Below are positions 8,548 through 17,094 of a stretch of DNA of 34,339 bases, one piece after another (position 1 is the stretch's first letter; the number at the start of each line of letters is the position of its first letter). The stretch spans positions 1-34,339 of the forward strand of contig JAQWNI010000056.1 of assembly GCA_029268645.1 (NCBI GenBank), in the 5' to 3' direction. The notes under the pieces are model-generated. The model saw only the letters and a list, made by a program, of their open reading frames with translations. It was not told the origin of the DNA and did not search any database. The translations under genes and the position numbers were made by a program. Source of the stretch: Myxococcota bacterium. GTDB taxonomy: Bacteria; Myxococcota_A; UBA9160; UBA4427.

Positions 8548-9324
8548 CTAGAAAATCCAATAGCCACCGTCAACACGCGCCACATCGCCCGTATGATAAT
8601 TAGAGGCGCGCGAAGCGAAGTAAATCGCGATGCCCTCAAGGTCTTCCGGGGTTCCCCAGCGTCGAGTCGGCGTCCGTTTCATCACGATGTCACTGAACCC
8701 TTCGTTATCAACAGCTTGTTGGGTTGCGTCGGTGACGATCCAGCCCGGCTCTACGGCATTGACCTGGATTTTATACCGAGCCAGTCGAACGGCCATCGAT
8801 CGGACGAGCGCTTCAAGTCCGCCTTTGCTTGCTGCATAGTGGGGTTGCATGGGAGTACCGGAAAGGGCGGAGATGGAAGACACGGCGATAAGTTTGCCTC
8901 CCTCCCCGCGGTCCTTCATCCGCCGCGCGAGTTCCTTCATGGTCAAGAAAGCGCCGTCGAGATTAGTTGCCAGAAGTCGTCGCCACTCTTCGAGGTTCAT
9001 CCGAAAGAGGTCGGCTGCGGCTCCGAAGCCCGCGTTGGCGATGCCAATGTCGACCTTGCCCATTCTTTCGACGGTTTCGTCCGCGGCGCGGATCACGTCT
9101 TCTTCTTTTGAAACATCGCACCGAATGGTCTCGACTCGGCCCCCCAATGCTCGGAGCTCTTCTGCTGCGGATTCGCTCTGAGTTTCATCACGAGCCCAGA
9201 GGGCGAGGTCTGCGCCCGCACGGGCCAGGCCTCGTGCCATGCCGAATCCGATCCCACGATTACCTCCGGTGACGACGGCGACTTGACCATTGAGGTCAAA
9301 CAAGGAAAGTGCTGCAGTGGACAT
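8548..9324 (-). CDS. Short-chain dehydrogenase/reductase (SDR)
   Basis: VVTGGNRGIGFGMARGLA (TGxxxGIG), NAGFG, catalytic YAASKGG. Likely start at 9324 (MSTAALSLFDLNGQ) rather than 9342. Confidence 0.95.
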   Translation of the reverse strand: MSTAALSLFDLNGQVAVVTGGNRGIGFGMARGLARAGADLALWARDETQSESAAEELRALGGRVETIRCDVSKEEDVIRAADETVERMGKVDIGIANAGFGAAADLFRMNLEEWRRLLATNLDGAFLTMKELARRMKDRGEGGKLIAVSSISALSGTPMQPHYAASKGGLEALVRSMAVRLARYKIQVNAVEPGWIVTDATQQAVDNEGFSDIVMKRTPTRRWGTPEDLEGIAIYFASRASNYHTGDVARVDGGYWIF

Positions 9325-9409
9325 CAGGTTCTCCTTGGGCAAGGGGTATTGGCGTGCAGGGCGGCTTGAGTTCGGGTCCAGTTTTCTGGCCCGGCCGAGT
9401 GTCTGTGAT

Positions 9410-10321
9410 CTACTGCGTCGGTCTGGGCGCTATAAAATCAGCCGGTTTTTCAACAATCAGCGAGCAATTCAACGACGTAAGAAGCTCTTCAGCGGTATTG
9501 CCGACGAGAATGCCCGGGATCCCTGATCGGGAGACAGTTCCCAGGACCACCGCGTCGGGTTTGAGGCGCTCGACGGCTTCGAAAACGGCCTGGCCTGGTG
9601 TGGCTACGCCAGCGTGAACCTCTAAACGTCCGCCGAAGCCGTTGGCCTCCGCAGCCGCCCGAGCCGACTTTCGAACTTGTTCCCTTCGCTCGGCCACGAA
9701 GCGTCGCTCGGCGTCGCCGCCCTCCATTTGGATCTCCATGCCGATTTGGACAGCATGAAGGATGTGAAGCGTGGCTGAATTGATTGAGGCGATGCCGGCG
9801 GCGGCCTCGAGTACCCGCTCTCCCATCGGGCCGCCGTCGGTGGCCGCGACGAGAACTTCTGGGAGGGGCTCTGCGGCGCTCCGAACAACCGAAACCAGGC
9901 AGGGAGCGCAGCGGATCACTTCGAGAGAGACGCTGCCGAGATTTCGTCCGTCGGAGGCCGGTTGCGTCCGTTTTCCGATAATCAGCAGGTCGGCGTTTTT
10001 TTCTTGGACATTGCGGACGAACGCGGAGGCTGCGGGTCCCGGGCTGACTTCAACTTCACAGGGCACACTCTTTGATCGAAGAGGCTCTGCCAGTTCCTCC
10101 AAAAGTGCTCGGGTTCGCTGGAGGCCCTGACTGGGTGACGAAAGGCTCTCTCTCTGTTCACCTTCTTCGGAAGGCTCTTCGTCTAGGCAATGCATCAGAG
10201 TGACTCGGGCGCCGGTGTGAGATGCGATCGCTTGGGCCTGTCGTACGGCGATGCCGGCCGTCGGGCCGATTTTCCTGTCTTGGGCGTCGATTCCGACGAG
10301 AATGTGCTTGATGGAGACCAT
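9410..10321 (-). CDS. Universal stress protein, tandem UspA domains
   Basis: 303 aa; two UspA-like domains, second with GTVSRSGIPGILVGNTAEELL (G-2x-G-9x-G-S/T-type ATP-binding motif). Confidence 0.92.
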   Translation of the reverse strand: MVSIKHILVGIDAQDRKIGPTAGIAVRQAQAIASHTGARVTLMHCLDEEPSEEGEQRESLSSPSQGLQRTRALLEELAEPLRSKSVPCEVEVSPGPAASAFVRNVQEKNADLLIIGKRTQPASDGRNLGSVSLEVIRCAPCLVSVVRSAAEPLPEVLVAATDGGPMGERVLEAAAGIASINSATLHILHAVQIGMEIQMEGGDAERRFVAERREQVRKSARAAAEANGFGGRLEVHAGVATPGQAVFEAVERLKPDAVVLGTVSRSGIPGILVGNTAEELLTSLNCSLIVEKPADFIAPRPTQ

Positions 10322-10435
10322 CCCGGAAAGCTAGCTCACGCCTTTGGGCGAGTCGCCCGACCTGTTTTGTCTCGGCTTCAGGCAGGAATGCGTCGCTGGT
10401 GTAGCGTAGGAACGAGTCAATTCGGAGGATAAGAT

Positions 10436-10741
10436 ATGTTGATCGTCATGGGCGTCATTGAGTTCGAGGATGGCGGGGTCGAGCAGGCTCGAGGGGCCAT
10501 CGCCACGATGGAACAGAAAACCCGAAAAGAGGACGGATGCCTCGTCTATACATTTTCCCAGGAGATCAGTTCTCCGAATACGGTTAGGATCAGTGAGCAA
10601 TGGGCATCGATGGATGCTTTGGCGCTCCACCTAAAAACGTCTCATATGGCGGACTTTGGCGCTGAGATGGGTCGTATCGGACTCAAGTCGATGGACGTGA
10701 AGCTCTATGAAATCGCCGGTGAGCGCGAGCTCCCGAGGTAG
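10436..10741 (+). CDS. Antibiotic biosynthesis monooxygenase (ABM) domain protein / putative quinol monooxygenase
   Basis: 101 aa: TMEQKTRKEDGCLVYTFSQEISSPNTVRISEQWASMDALALHLKTSHM, typical ABM pattern. Confidence 0.88.
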   Translation: MLIVMGVIEFEDGGVEQARGAIATMEQKTRKEDGCLVYTFSQEISSPNTVRISEQWASMDALALHLKTSHMADFGAEMGRIGLKSMDVKLYEIAGERELPR

Positions 10742-10766
10742 GGCTCTCTGGACTCCAGCAGAACCA

Positions 10767-11357
10767 TCAGTGCGTGGGACTTGGCTGTTCGACTAGGCCC
10801 GGCAGAATGAATCGATCGACGATCTCACTTTCTTCCTGTTCGCTTTCGCCGGGCATGGAGAGTAGAGAGATAATAATCCGAATCATCCACCGAAGCCGAA
10901 GGTCTCCATTGGAAGGGGTTTCGGTGGGCGGAGCAATGGAATCCATAAACCCATGAGTCAGGGCCTTGAGGAGTTCCGATCCGCGAGATAGCCGGGCGGT
11001 GTGGCCGGCCTGTTCGGGCTCAAACCAGACGAGTAGCTCGGGCCGCTTCCGCACCGACCGAACAGATTCTTGAATCAGCTTTCTCCAATGTTCGGTGGGC
11101 GTATCGAGATGTCCGACTCGCTCGCTGATTTCGGCGGCGAGCTCTTGGCCGCGACGGGCTACGAAGGCGACGTGAAGATCGTGGCGAGTGCGGAAATACC
11201 GGTAGAGCGTTGCTCGCGAACAGCCGGCGGCTTGCGCTACGTCAGACATGGTTGTCAGACCGACTCCGCGAGCCTCGAAAGCGCGGCCCGCTGCATTGAG
11301 GATTCTCGTTTTGGCTTGCGCAGATTCATCTGATCGAGGCCAACGGGTTTCCGTCAT
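10767..11357 (-). CDS. TetR/AcrR family transcriptional regulator
   Basis: N-terminal HTH: RILNAAGRAFEARGVGLTTMSDVAQAAGCSRATLYRYFRTRHDL. Overlaps the upstream P450 by 4 bp. Confidence 0.95.
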   Translation of the reverse strand: MTETRWPRSDESAQAKTRILNAAGRAFEARGVGLTTMSDVAQAAGCSRATLYRYFRTRHDLHVAFVARRGQELAAEISERVGHLDTPTEHWRKLIQESVRSVRKRPELLVWFEPEQAGHTARLSRGSELLKALTHGFMDSIAPPTETPSNGDLRLRWMIRIIISLLSMPGESEQEESEIVDRFILPGLVEQPSPTH

Positions 11358-12541
11358 GCATGGCCCGTTGGCCGAAAAGGGAGAGACGCGTAGCGGCGGG
11401 TGAAGTGTCCCCCGGCGAACTCGCCTGCTTCGGGGTCCACGACAAAGTTCGGACAGATCTTGAAAGTTTCTTCGAGGGCAATGCGGGCCTGCATGCGGGC
11501 CACGGCGGCGCCGATGCAGTGGTGGGGGCCGAAGCTGAAGGCGAGATGCCTGCGAAGGCGTCGCTTGATTTGGCAGTTGTCGGCTTCCGGACCGAACTCT
11601 CGCTCGTCTCGATTGGCCGATCCGTACAGCAGCATGACTTTCCTTTGAGCTGGGATGGTTTGGCCCCGCACAGACACAGGCCGCGTGGTCATCCGGGCCA
11701 GTCCCTGAACCGGCGACGTCAGTCGAAGGAATTCTTCCACGGCGCCTCGCATCAGCGAGGGATCTTGACTCAGTTGAATTCGTTGGTCAGGGAACTGCAT
11801 CAGGATTTCACAGGCACCGCTCAAAAGACCTGTGGTGGTGTCGTTTCCCCCGGTCACCATGGTGAAACCAAACCCCAGAATTTGCGCGACAGACACCGGC
11901 GCCCCATCGATTTCGCCATGGACGAGGAGCGAAATCATGTCGTCTCCGGGATCATGGCGACGGCGATCGATCAACGCGTTTAGGTAGACGAACATTTCGC
12001 CGACGGCGTCTCCTCCATTTTGGAGTTCGCCCTCCGCATTGGCGGCGACGATCACATTGGTCCAGCGGTCAAAGAGCGACCGATCCTCGGCTGGCACGCC
12101 GAGGAAGTGGGCGACGACCAGGCTTGGGAGAGGCTTGAACAGTTCAGAGACTATGTCACCGCCGTCGGCCTCCCGAAGGGTCTCAAGCCTTTGTCGGACG
12201 AACTCACGAAGCAGGGGTTCGAGGGAGGCAGAGCGTTGAGGCGTCATTCGCTTAGAGAGCAGCCGCCGAAGGGCGGTGTGCTCGGGCGGATCCATCATGA
12301 CAATGGGGGCCTCGAGACCCATTTCTTCCATCTCCCCATACTGGAACGTCAGACCCTGCGCGGATGAGAAAGTTTGGGCGTCGATGGCCGCGCTGAAAAC
12401 ATCCTCGAAGCGGGACAGCACCCAGTAGTCGCCCTCGACCACATGGTGAACCGGGTCGTGATCTCGGAGGGCGCGGTACATGGGGAAGGGGTCACGCCAG
12501 CTTTCGCCACTTCGAGGTTGAAAGTGTGCCTTCGTCTTCAT
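11354..12541 (-). CDS. Cytochrome P450
   Basis: 395 aa; I-helix GFTMVTGGNDTTTG, ExxR in EEFLR, heme-binding FSFGPHHCIGAAVARMQ. Confidence 0.97.
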   Translation of the reverse strand: MKTKAHFQPRSGESWRDPFPMYRALRDHDPVHHVVEGDYWVLSRFEDVFSAAIDAQTFSSAQGLTFQYGEMEEMGLEAPIVMMDPPEHTALRRLLSKRMTPQRSASLEPLLREFVRQRLETLREADGGDIVSELFKPLPSLVVAHFLGVPAEDRSLFDRWTNVIVAANAEGELQNGGDAVGEMFVYLNALIDRRRHDPGDDMISLLVHGEIDGAPVSVAQILGFGFTMVTGGNDTTTGLLSGACEILMQFPDQRIQLSQDPSLMRGAVEEFLRLTSPVQGLARMTTRPVSVRGQTIPAQRKVMLLYGSANRDEREFGPEADNCQIKRRLRRHLAFSFGPHHCIGAAVARMQARIALEETFKICPNFVVDPEAGEFAGGHFTRRYASLPFRPTGHA

Positions 12542-12556
12542 TTGGGCCCCCAGTGA

Positions 12557-12576
12557 GACAAAAAGTAATTTTTGTC
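12557..12576. promoter_or_regulatory. Perfect palindrome GACAAAAA-GTAA-TTTTTGTC, candidate TetR operator
   Basis: 8-bp perfect arms, 15 bp upstream of the P450 start in the divergent intergenic region. Confidence 0.5.
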
Positions 12577-12719
12577 CAATTAGAGGGTCATTTCAATCCC
12601 AAAGAGGCAAGATTCCGCTGTTCTCTCCCCTGATACTTCCCCCCGAGGGAAAGATTGGATGGAGGCTCAAAACAGCGCTCCATCGAGGTTTTCTGCTGAG
12701 CACTGAGCCGCGTTCTATC

Positions 12720-13790
12720 TTGTGGGCTGTCCACTGGGAGCCCGTGATCACTTTGTCCAATCTCCCCCATCGCCCCGTTGTGGGCCGCGCGCAAGCCCGT
12801 GCCGGGCTCCTTGGAAATCCGTCTGATGGATACGGAGGAAAGGCCGTCGCGATCGCGATCCCCAACTTTTCCGCGTCGGTTTCGATTGAACCCGCGGAAT
12901 GCTTTGCGCTTCGAGCTGGCCCGACCGACGGGTTTTCCTTTGAGACGGTGCGCGAAGCGAGCGAGACCTGGCGAGCGGGGCAGTGCGAGGACGGGCTGAG
13001 GCTTCTACGCGCAGCGGTGGCGCAGTTCGCACGTCGTTGCCCGGTGCTGGACAGCTTGTCGCCGGAGGACCCCCGTCTTCGCTTCGAGATGCAATACGCA
13101 ACAGACATCCCTCGACAGGTCGGTCTGGCAGGTTCGAGCGCGATCGTTGTGGCTGCGCTGCGGGCGCTGTCTCAGTGGTTCCAGGTTTCTGTATCGCCTT
13201 TTTCTTTGTCCGAGTGGGCGCTGGCCGCAGAGGTCGATGAACTGGGTCTTGCGGCGGGGCCGATGGATCGCGTGATTCAGAGTTTCGGGGGCTTGATGTG
13301 CATGGATCTTCGCGAACCGCGGAGCCCCGCTGCGTATGTTTCTCTGGATCGCAAACTTCTCCCCGAACTTTTCCTGGCCTGGGATTCCGCCGGTTCGGCG
13401 AGTTCGGGTCGAGTCCACGGAGATTTACGGGCGCGCTGGCGGGCGAAAGAGCCGGCCGTCATGGCGGCCATGCAGGCCTTTCGCGACCGGGTCGACCAAG
13501 GGGTGGAGGCGCTTCGTCTGGGGGATCGGATGCTTTTTCATCGTTTGATGGATAAAAATTTCGATGCGCGCTGTGCCTTGGTCGATGTCAGCGCCCGCGA
13601 TCAGGAAATGGTGGCACTGGCCCGCAGCCTGGGTGCTTCGGCGAAGCTCTGTGGGTCCGGAGGGGCCATTGTGGGGATGCCGCAAGATGCCTCGGATTTT
13701 CCAGAACTTGAGGTTCGGTTTTGCGACGCGGGCTATCGCTTTTTGCGGCCGGACTGGGCTTCGATTCATTCAGAGGATTCCGGATCTTGA
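12720..13790 (+). CDS. GHMP kinase, glucuronokinase-like
   Basis: RAQARAGLLGNPSDGYGGKAVAIAIPNF plus the GHMP ATP-binding loop DIPRQVGLAGSSAIVVAALRAL and C-terminal AKLCGSGGAIVGM. The start may be downstream of 12720. Confidence 0.85.
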   Translation: MWAVHWEPVITLSNLPHRPVVGRAQARAGLLGNPSDGYGGKAVAIAIPNFSASVSIEPAECFALRAGPTDGFSFETVREASETWRAGQCEDGLRLLRAAVAQFARRCPVLDSLSPEDPRLRFEMQYATDIPRQVGLAGSSAIVVAALRALSQWFQVSVSPFSLSEWALAAEVDELGLAAGPMDRVIQSFGGLMCMDLREPRSPAAYVSLDRKLLPELFLAWDSAGSASSGRVHGDLRARWRAKEPAVMAAMQAFRDRVDQGVEALRLGDRMLFHRLMDKNFDARCALVDVSARDQEMVALARSLGASAKLCGSGGAIVGMPQDASDFPELEVRFCDAGYRFLRPDWASIHSEDSGS

Positions 13791-14533
13791 TTGTTTATCT
13801 CTTGGCAGCCGGCTACGCGACTCGTTTGTGGCCGCTGACGCGTGATTGCGCGAAGCCCCTTCTTGAAGTCGGTGGGGACCCTTTGCTGACGCATCTGGTA
13901 AGACGTTTTCAGTCCTTGGAAGCGGTCGAGGAAATCGTGGTGATCGGGAATTCGCGCTTTGCGGACGATCTCTCGGTTTGGGCCCGGGAACTTGATGTCG
14001 AGGTGCCCGTCCGCGTTCTGGATGACGGAACCTGCTCCGACCAGGATAAGCTCGGAGCATTGGGTGACCTTGAGTTCGCCCTGGAGGCCATTCCTCCGGC
14101 GGGACGGGACTGGGTCGTCGCGGCGGGCGATAATTTGATCGCCTTCGATCTCAAGCCCTTGTATCAGCTCTTTGAGACTCAGAAAGAGCCCTTGATTGCA
14201 CTTCGAAAAGTCAGGCCGACCGCGGGCCCCTCACCCTATAACGAAGTGACGCTTGGGGCCGACCACCAGGTGATTGGCTTTCGCGAAAAGCCGATGAATC
14301 CCCAAACGGAACTCGCGGCCATCGCGCTTTATTTTATGCCCGCAGGCTCCGAAAGAGACTTCGATCGATACCTCGTAGAAGGCGGCGAGCGCGACGCGCC
14401 CGGCCACTTGATCGCCTGGTTGGTCGAGAACGTCAGCGTGAGAGGCTTCGCCTTTGAGGGGGAATGGTTCGACATTGGCAGCCACGAAACCCTGGCCCGG
14501 GCGCGTGCGCATTTCGAACCAACCGTCGATTAA
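13787..14533 (+). CDS. Sugar nucleotidyltransferase (NTP_transferase family)
   Basis: IVYLLAAGYATRLWPLTRDCAKPLLEVGGDPLL; DNLIAFDL; GFREKP; GEWFDIGSHETLARA. TTG start at 13787 overlaps the kinase stop (TTGA). Confidence 0.88.
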   Translation: MIVYLLAAGYATRLWPLTRDCAKPLLEVGGDPLLTHLVRRFQSLEAVEEIVVIGNSRFADDLSVWARELDVEVPVRVLDDGTCSDQDKLGALGDLEFALEAIPPAGRDWVVAAGDNLIAFDLKPLYQLFETQKEPLIALRKVRPTAGPSPYNEVTLGADHQVIGFREKPMNPQTELAAIALYFMPAGSERDFDRYLVEGGERDAPGHLIAWLVENVSVRGFAFEGEWFDIGSHETLARARAHFEPTVD

Positions 14534-14560
14534 ATTCCCAGGAGAGCGATGTCGCTGGCT

Positions 14561-15532
14561 TCAGGGGATCAGCAGCACCTTGCCGGTGGTTCGTCGACCC
14601 TCAAGCGCGCGGTGAGCCTCGGCCGCCTCTTGGAGGGGAAATCGTGCGCCAATTCGAATATCGAGCGCTCCACTCCGAACAGCTTGGAGAACCGCACCCG
14701 CGCGCTCTTCAAATTCGGCGCGGGATGCGGTGAAGTGGGCCAGAGAAGGGCGCGTGACCATCAGGGACCCCAGTCCGTTGAGCCGGCCCAAGTCAAAGGG
14801 CGGGACCGGTCCGCTCGACTGGCCGTATAGACACAGCAATCCGCGAGGGCGGAGGCTCGCGAGACTTCCCTCGAAGGTGGATTGTCCGACGGAATCGTAG
14901 ACGACGTCCACGCCCCGTCCATCCGTCCAAGCTCGGGTGCGGGAGGGGAAGTCTTCTTGATCGTATCGGATGACCTCTTCCGCACCCGCCTCTCGCACGA
15001 GCGCGGCTTTTTCTTCGGTCGAACAGGTTCCGATGACCCGTGCTCCGACGTTTCGAAGCATTTGGCAGAGCAGCAAGCCCACGCCGCCGGCCGCGGCATG
15101 CACCAGGGCCGTATCGCCGGGTTCGGTGCTGCGGCAGCCATGGATGAGGTAGTGGGCCGTCATGCCCTGGAGCATGGCAGCGGCCGCCACGTCACTCGGG
15201 ACCGAGTCCGGCACCGCGAAAAGGTTTTCCGCCGCCGCCAGGATCTCCGTAGCATAGGAACCGGGCACAGAGGCCCAGGCGACGCGTTGGCCTACCCGAA
15301 AAGCATCTGCGTCGGGACCGACTTCAAGTACCTCGCCTGCGCCTTCGAGGCCCGACGCAAAGGGCAGGGGGCGAGGGTACAGCCCGGTCCGGAAATAAAC
15401 ATCGATAAAGTTGACCCCGATGGCTTGGACGGCGATCCGGACTTGCCCCGGGCCCGGTGTGCCAACTTCGCGGTCAACGATTTCGAGGACTTCGGGGCCG
15501 CCTAGGGTGCTGACTTCGACTTGTCTTGCCAT
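14561..15532 (-). CDS. MDR-family NADPH:quinone oxidoreductase (QOR-like)
   Basis: 323 aa; ALVHAAAGGVGLLLCQMLRNVGARVIGTCSTEEKAAL, GRGVDVVYDSVGQSTFEGSL, RRTTGKVLLIP. Confidence 0.93.
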   Translation of the reverse strand: MARQVEVSTLGGPEVLEIVDREVGTPGPGQVRIAVQAIGVNFIDVYFRTGLYPRPLPFASGLEGAGEVLEVGPDADAFRVGQRVAWASVPGSYATEILAAAENLFAVPDSVPSDVAAAAMLQGMTAHYLIHGCRSTEPGDTALVHAAAGGVGLLLCQMLRNVGARVIGTCSTEEKAALVREAGAEEVIRYDQEDFPSRTRAWTDGRGVDVVYDSVGQSTFEGSLASLRPRGLLCLYGQSSGPVPPFDLGRLNGLGSLMVTRPSLAHFTASRAEFEERAGAVLQAVRSGALDIRIGARFPLQEAAEAHRALEGRRTTGKVLLIP

Positions 15533-15564
15533 GCCTCCACCTTAGCAGCGAGAAGGCAGGGTCT

Positions 15565-16368
15565 TCACTTGGAGGCCAGTCGCGCCACGATGCGAAGCGG
15601 GGCTCCGGATCCGCCGCGGATTTTCATCGGGAGAGCGATGACCTCAAAATGCTTTGGGGGAAGGGCGTCCAGATGGGCCAGGTTCTCAAAAATCGAGATG
15701 CCTGCTTCAGCCAAGACGCGATGGCTTAAAAAATCGCTGGATTGCCCCCGGTCGATGCTGGGCGTGTCGAGACCCACCGCGCGAATCTGGCGGGTTTTCG
15801 CCAGCCATTGGGCCGCTTGGGGATCGAGCCCCGGAAAGTGCAGGGCGGCCACCGCCTCGGCGCCGCGCTGGTCGGTCCCCATGTAGGCCAAGCGGTCCGG
15901 CCAAAACTGTGCGAAGCCGGTTTCAAGAAGAACTAGGGCCCCCTTTGGAATGGGGCCATGGCGAGTCTCCCAACTCTGGAGGTCCTCGAGATTGATCAGA
16001 TGATCCCGATTTTTACGGCAGGCTTCTTTTACGTCGATCCGAACCCCGGGCCCGATCAGGCGTTCGATGGGAATGGCGTCGACGGTCAGACCGCCTTGGG
16101 AAAAGTGCCGAGGCGCATCGAGGTGGGTGCCGCCATGCTCGGCGCTCTCAAACCGATTGGCACTGTACCAGTATCCTTTCGTTGTGAACCCTGCGGCTTC
16201 GGGTTTGAGGACGAAACCGTCTTCGGTCGGCCAAAAAACCGTGTCTTGGTCATAGGCATGACTGAGATCGACGTAATGCGCTGCCTCGATAGGCTTTCCG
16301 GCGTTTGCGCAGCCTACCCCGGCCACACAGGCCAACAAAAGGCTGATCCCGAGGGCGGTTTCCTTCAT
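15565..16368 (-). CDS. Cyclase family protein (kynurenine-formamidase-like), exported or lipid-anchored
   Basis: Start at 16368 gives MKETALGISLLLACVAGVGCANAG leader; DLSHAYDQDTVFWP and HGGTHLDAPRHFSQGG metal-binding motif. Confidence 0.9.
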   Translation of the reverse strand: MKETALGISLLLACVAGVGCANAGKPIEAAHYVDLSHAYDQDTVFWPTEDGFVLKPEAAGFTTKGYWYSANRFESAEHGGTHLDAPRHFSQGGLTVDAIPIERLIGPGVRIDVKEACRKNRDHLINLEDLQSWETRHGPIPKGALVLLETGFAQFWPDRLAYMGTDQRGAEAVAALHFPGLDPQAAQWLAKTRQIRAVGLDTPSIDRGQSSDFLSHRVLAEAGISIFENLAHLDALPPKHFEVIALPMKIRGGSGAPLRIVARLASK

Positions 16369-16532
16369 GCTCTCTCCCGAATTTTGATTGATCCTGTGCG
16401 GTGGGTGCGCCGGAAGTACACGAGCCGACCCCGTTTCGGCTCGGCTCCGGCGCGACATCGAGCCGTGGATCGTTGACGCGTCTTCTCTACTCTCTCGTCA
16501 CCAATCCAGCGACCTGAAAGGAGCGCCGCCCT

Positions 16533-17087
16533 ATGTCGAAACCGGGCCAATCCGAGGACACCATCGCGCCGCCCTTGGCTGCGGTGGCTACGACCGTTTT
16601 GTCCGTGCTGGCCTTGGGGTTTTTGGTCTGGCTGGTGTATTTCCATGAGGTCGACGCCGCGAGCTCGGCGGGAGAGGGTTTGCCGGCCCTGAATGCCGTT
16701 TTCAATGCTTCGGCGGTGGTGCTTCTTTTGGCCGGGCGGCGGGCTATCCGCCGAGGCCAGCGCGCCCAGCATCAGAAGTGGATGCTTTCGGCGCTCTTGG
16801 CTTCGGCGCTTTTTCTGGTCAGCTATGTGGCCTACCACGCTCTGCAAGGCGATACGCTTTTTGGTGGGACTGGTTTGATCCGCCCCGTTTATTTTTTCAT
16901 CCTCATCAGCCATATCGCTTTATCCGCCGTGGTCTTCCCGGCGATTCTCTGGACTTTATACCTTGCCCTCACGGATCGGATTGATCGACATCGCCGCCTC
17001 GCCCGCTGGACCTGGGCGGGTTGGATGTATGTTTCGGTGACGGGAATCGTTGTCTTCCTGATGCTCCACGTGATCGAATGGGGCTGA
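16533..17087 (+). CDS. DUF420 family membrane protein (CtaM/YozB-like)
   Basis: 184 aa, five TM segments, LNAVFNASAVVLLLAGRRAIRRGQRAQHQKWMLSALLASALFLVSYVAYH and RLARWTWAGWMYVSVTGIVVFLMLH. Confidence 0.85.
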   Translation: MSKPGQSEDTIAPPLAAVATTVLSVLALGFLVWLVYFHEVDAASSAGEGLPALNAVFNASAVVLLLAGRRAIRRGQRAQHQKWMLSALLASALFLVSYVAYHALQGDTLFGGTGLIRPVYFFILISHIALSAVVFPAILWTLYLALTDRIDRHRRLARWTWAGWMYVSVTGIVVFLMLHVIEWG

Positions 17088-17094
17088 GAGTCGC

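Noticed and set aside
8494-9111. 205-aa plus-strand ORF opposite the SDR
   Set aside because: Antisense to a well-supported SDR; no family signature.
14882-15505. 207-aa plus-strand ORF opposite the quinone oxidoreductase
   Set aside because: Antisense to a clear MDR gene; no domain seen.
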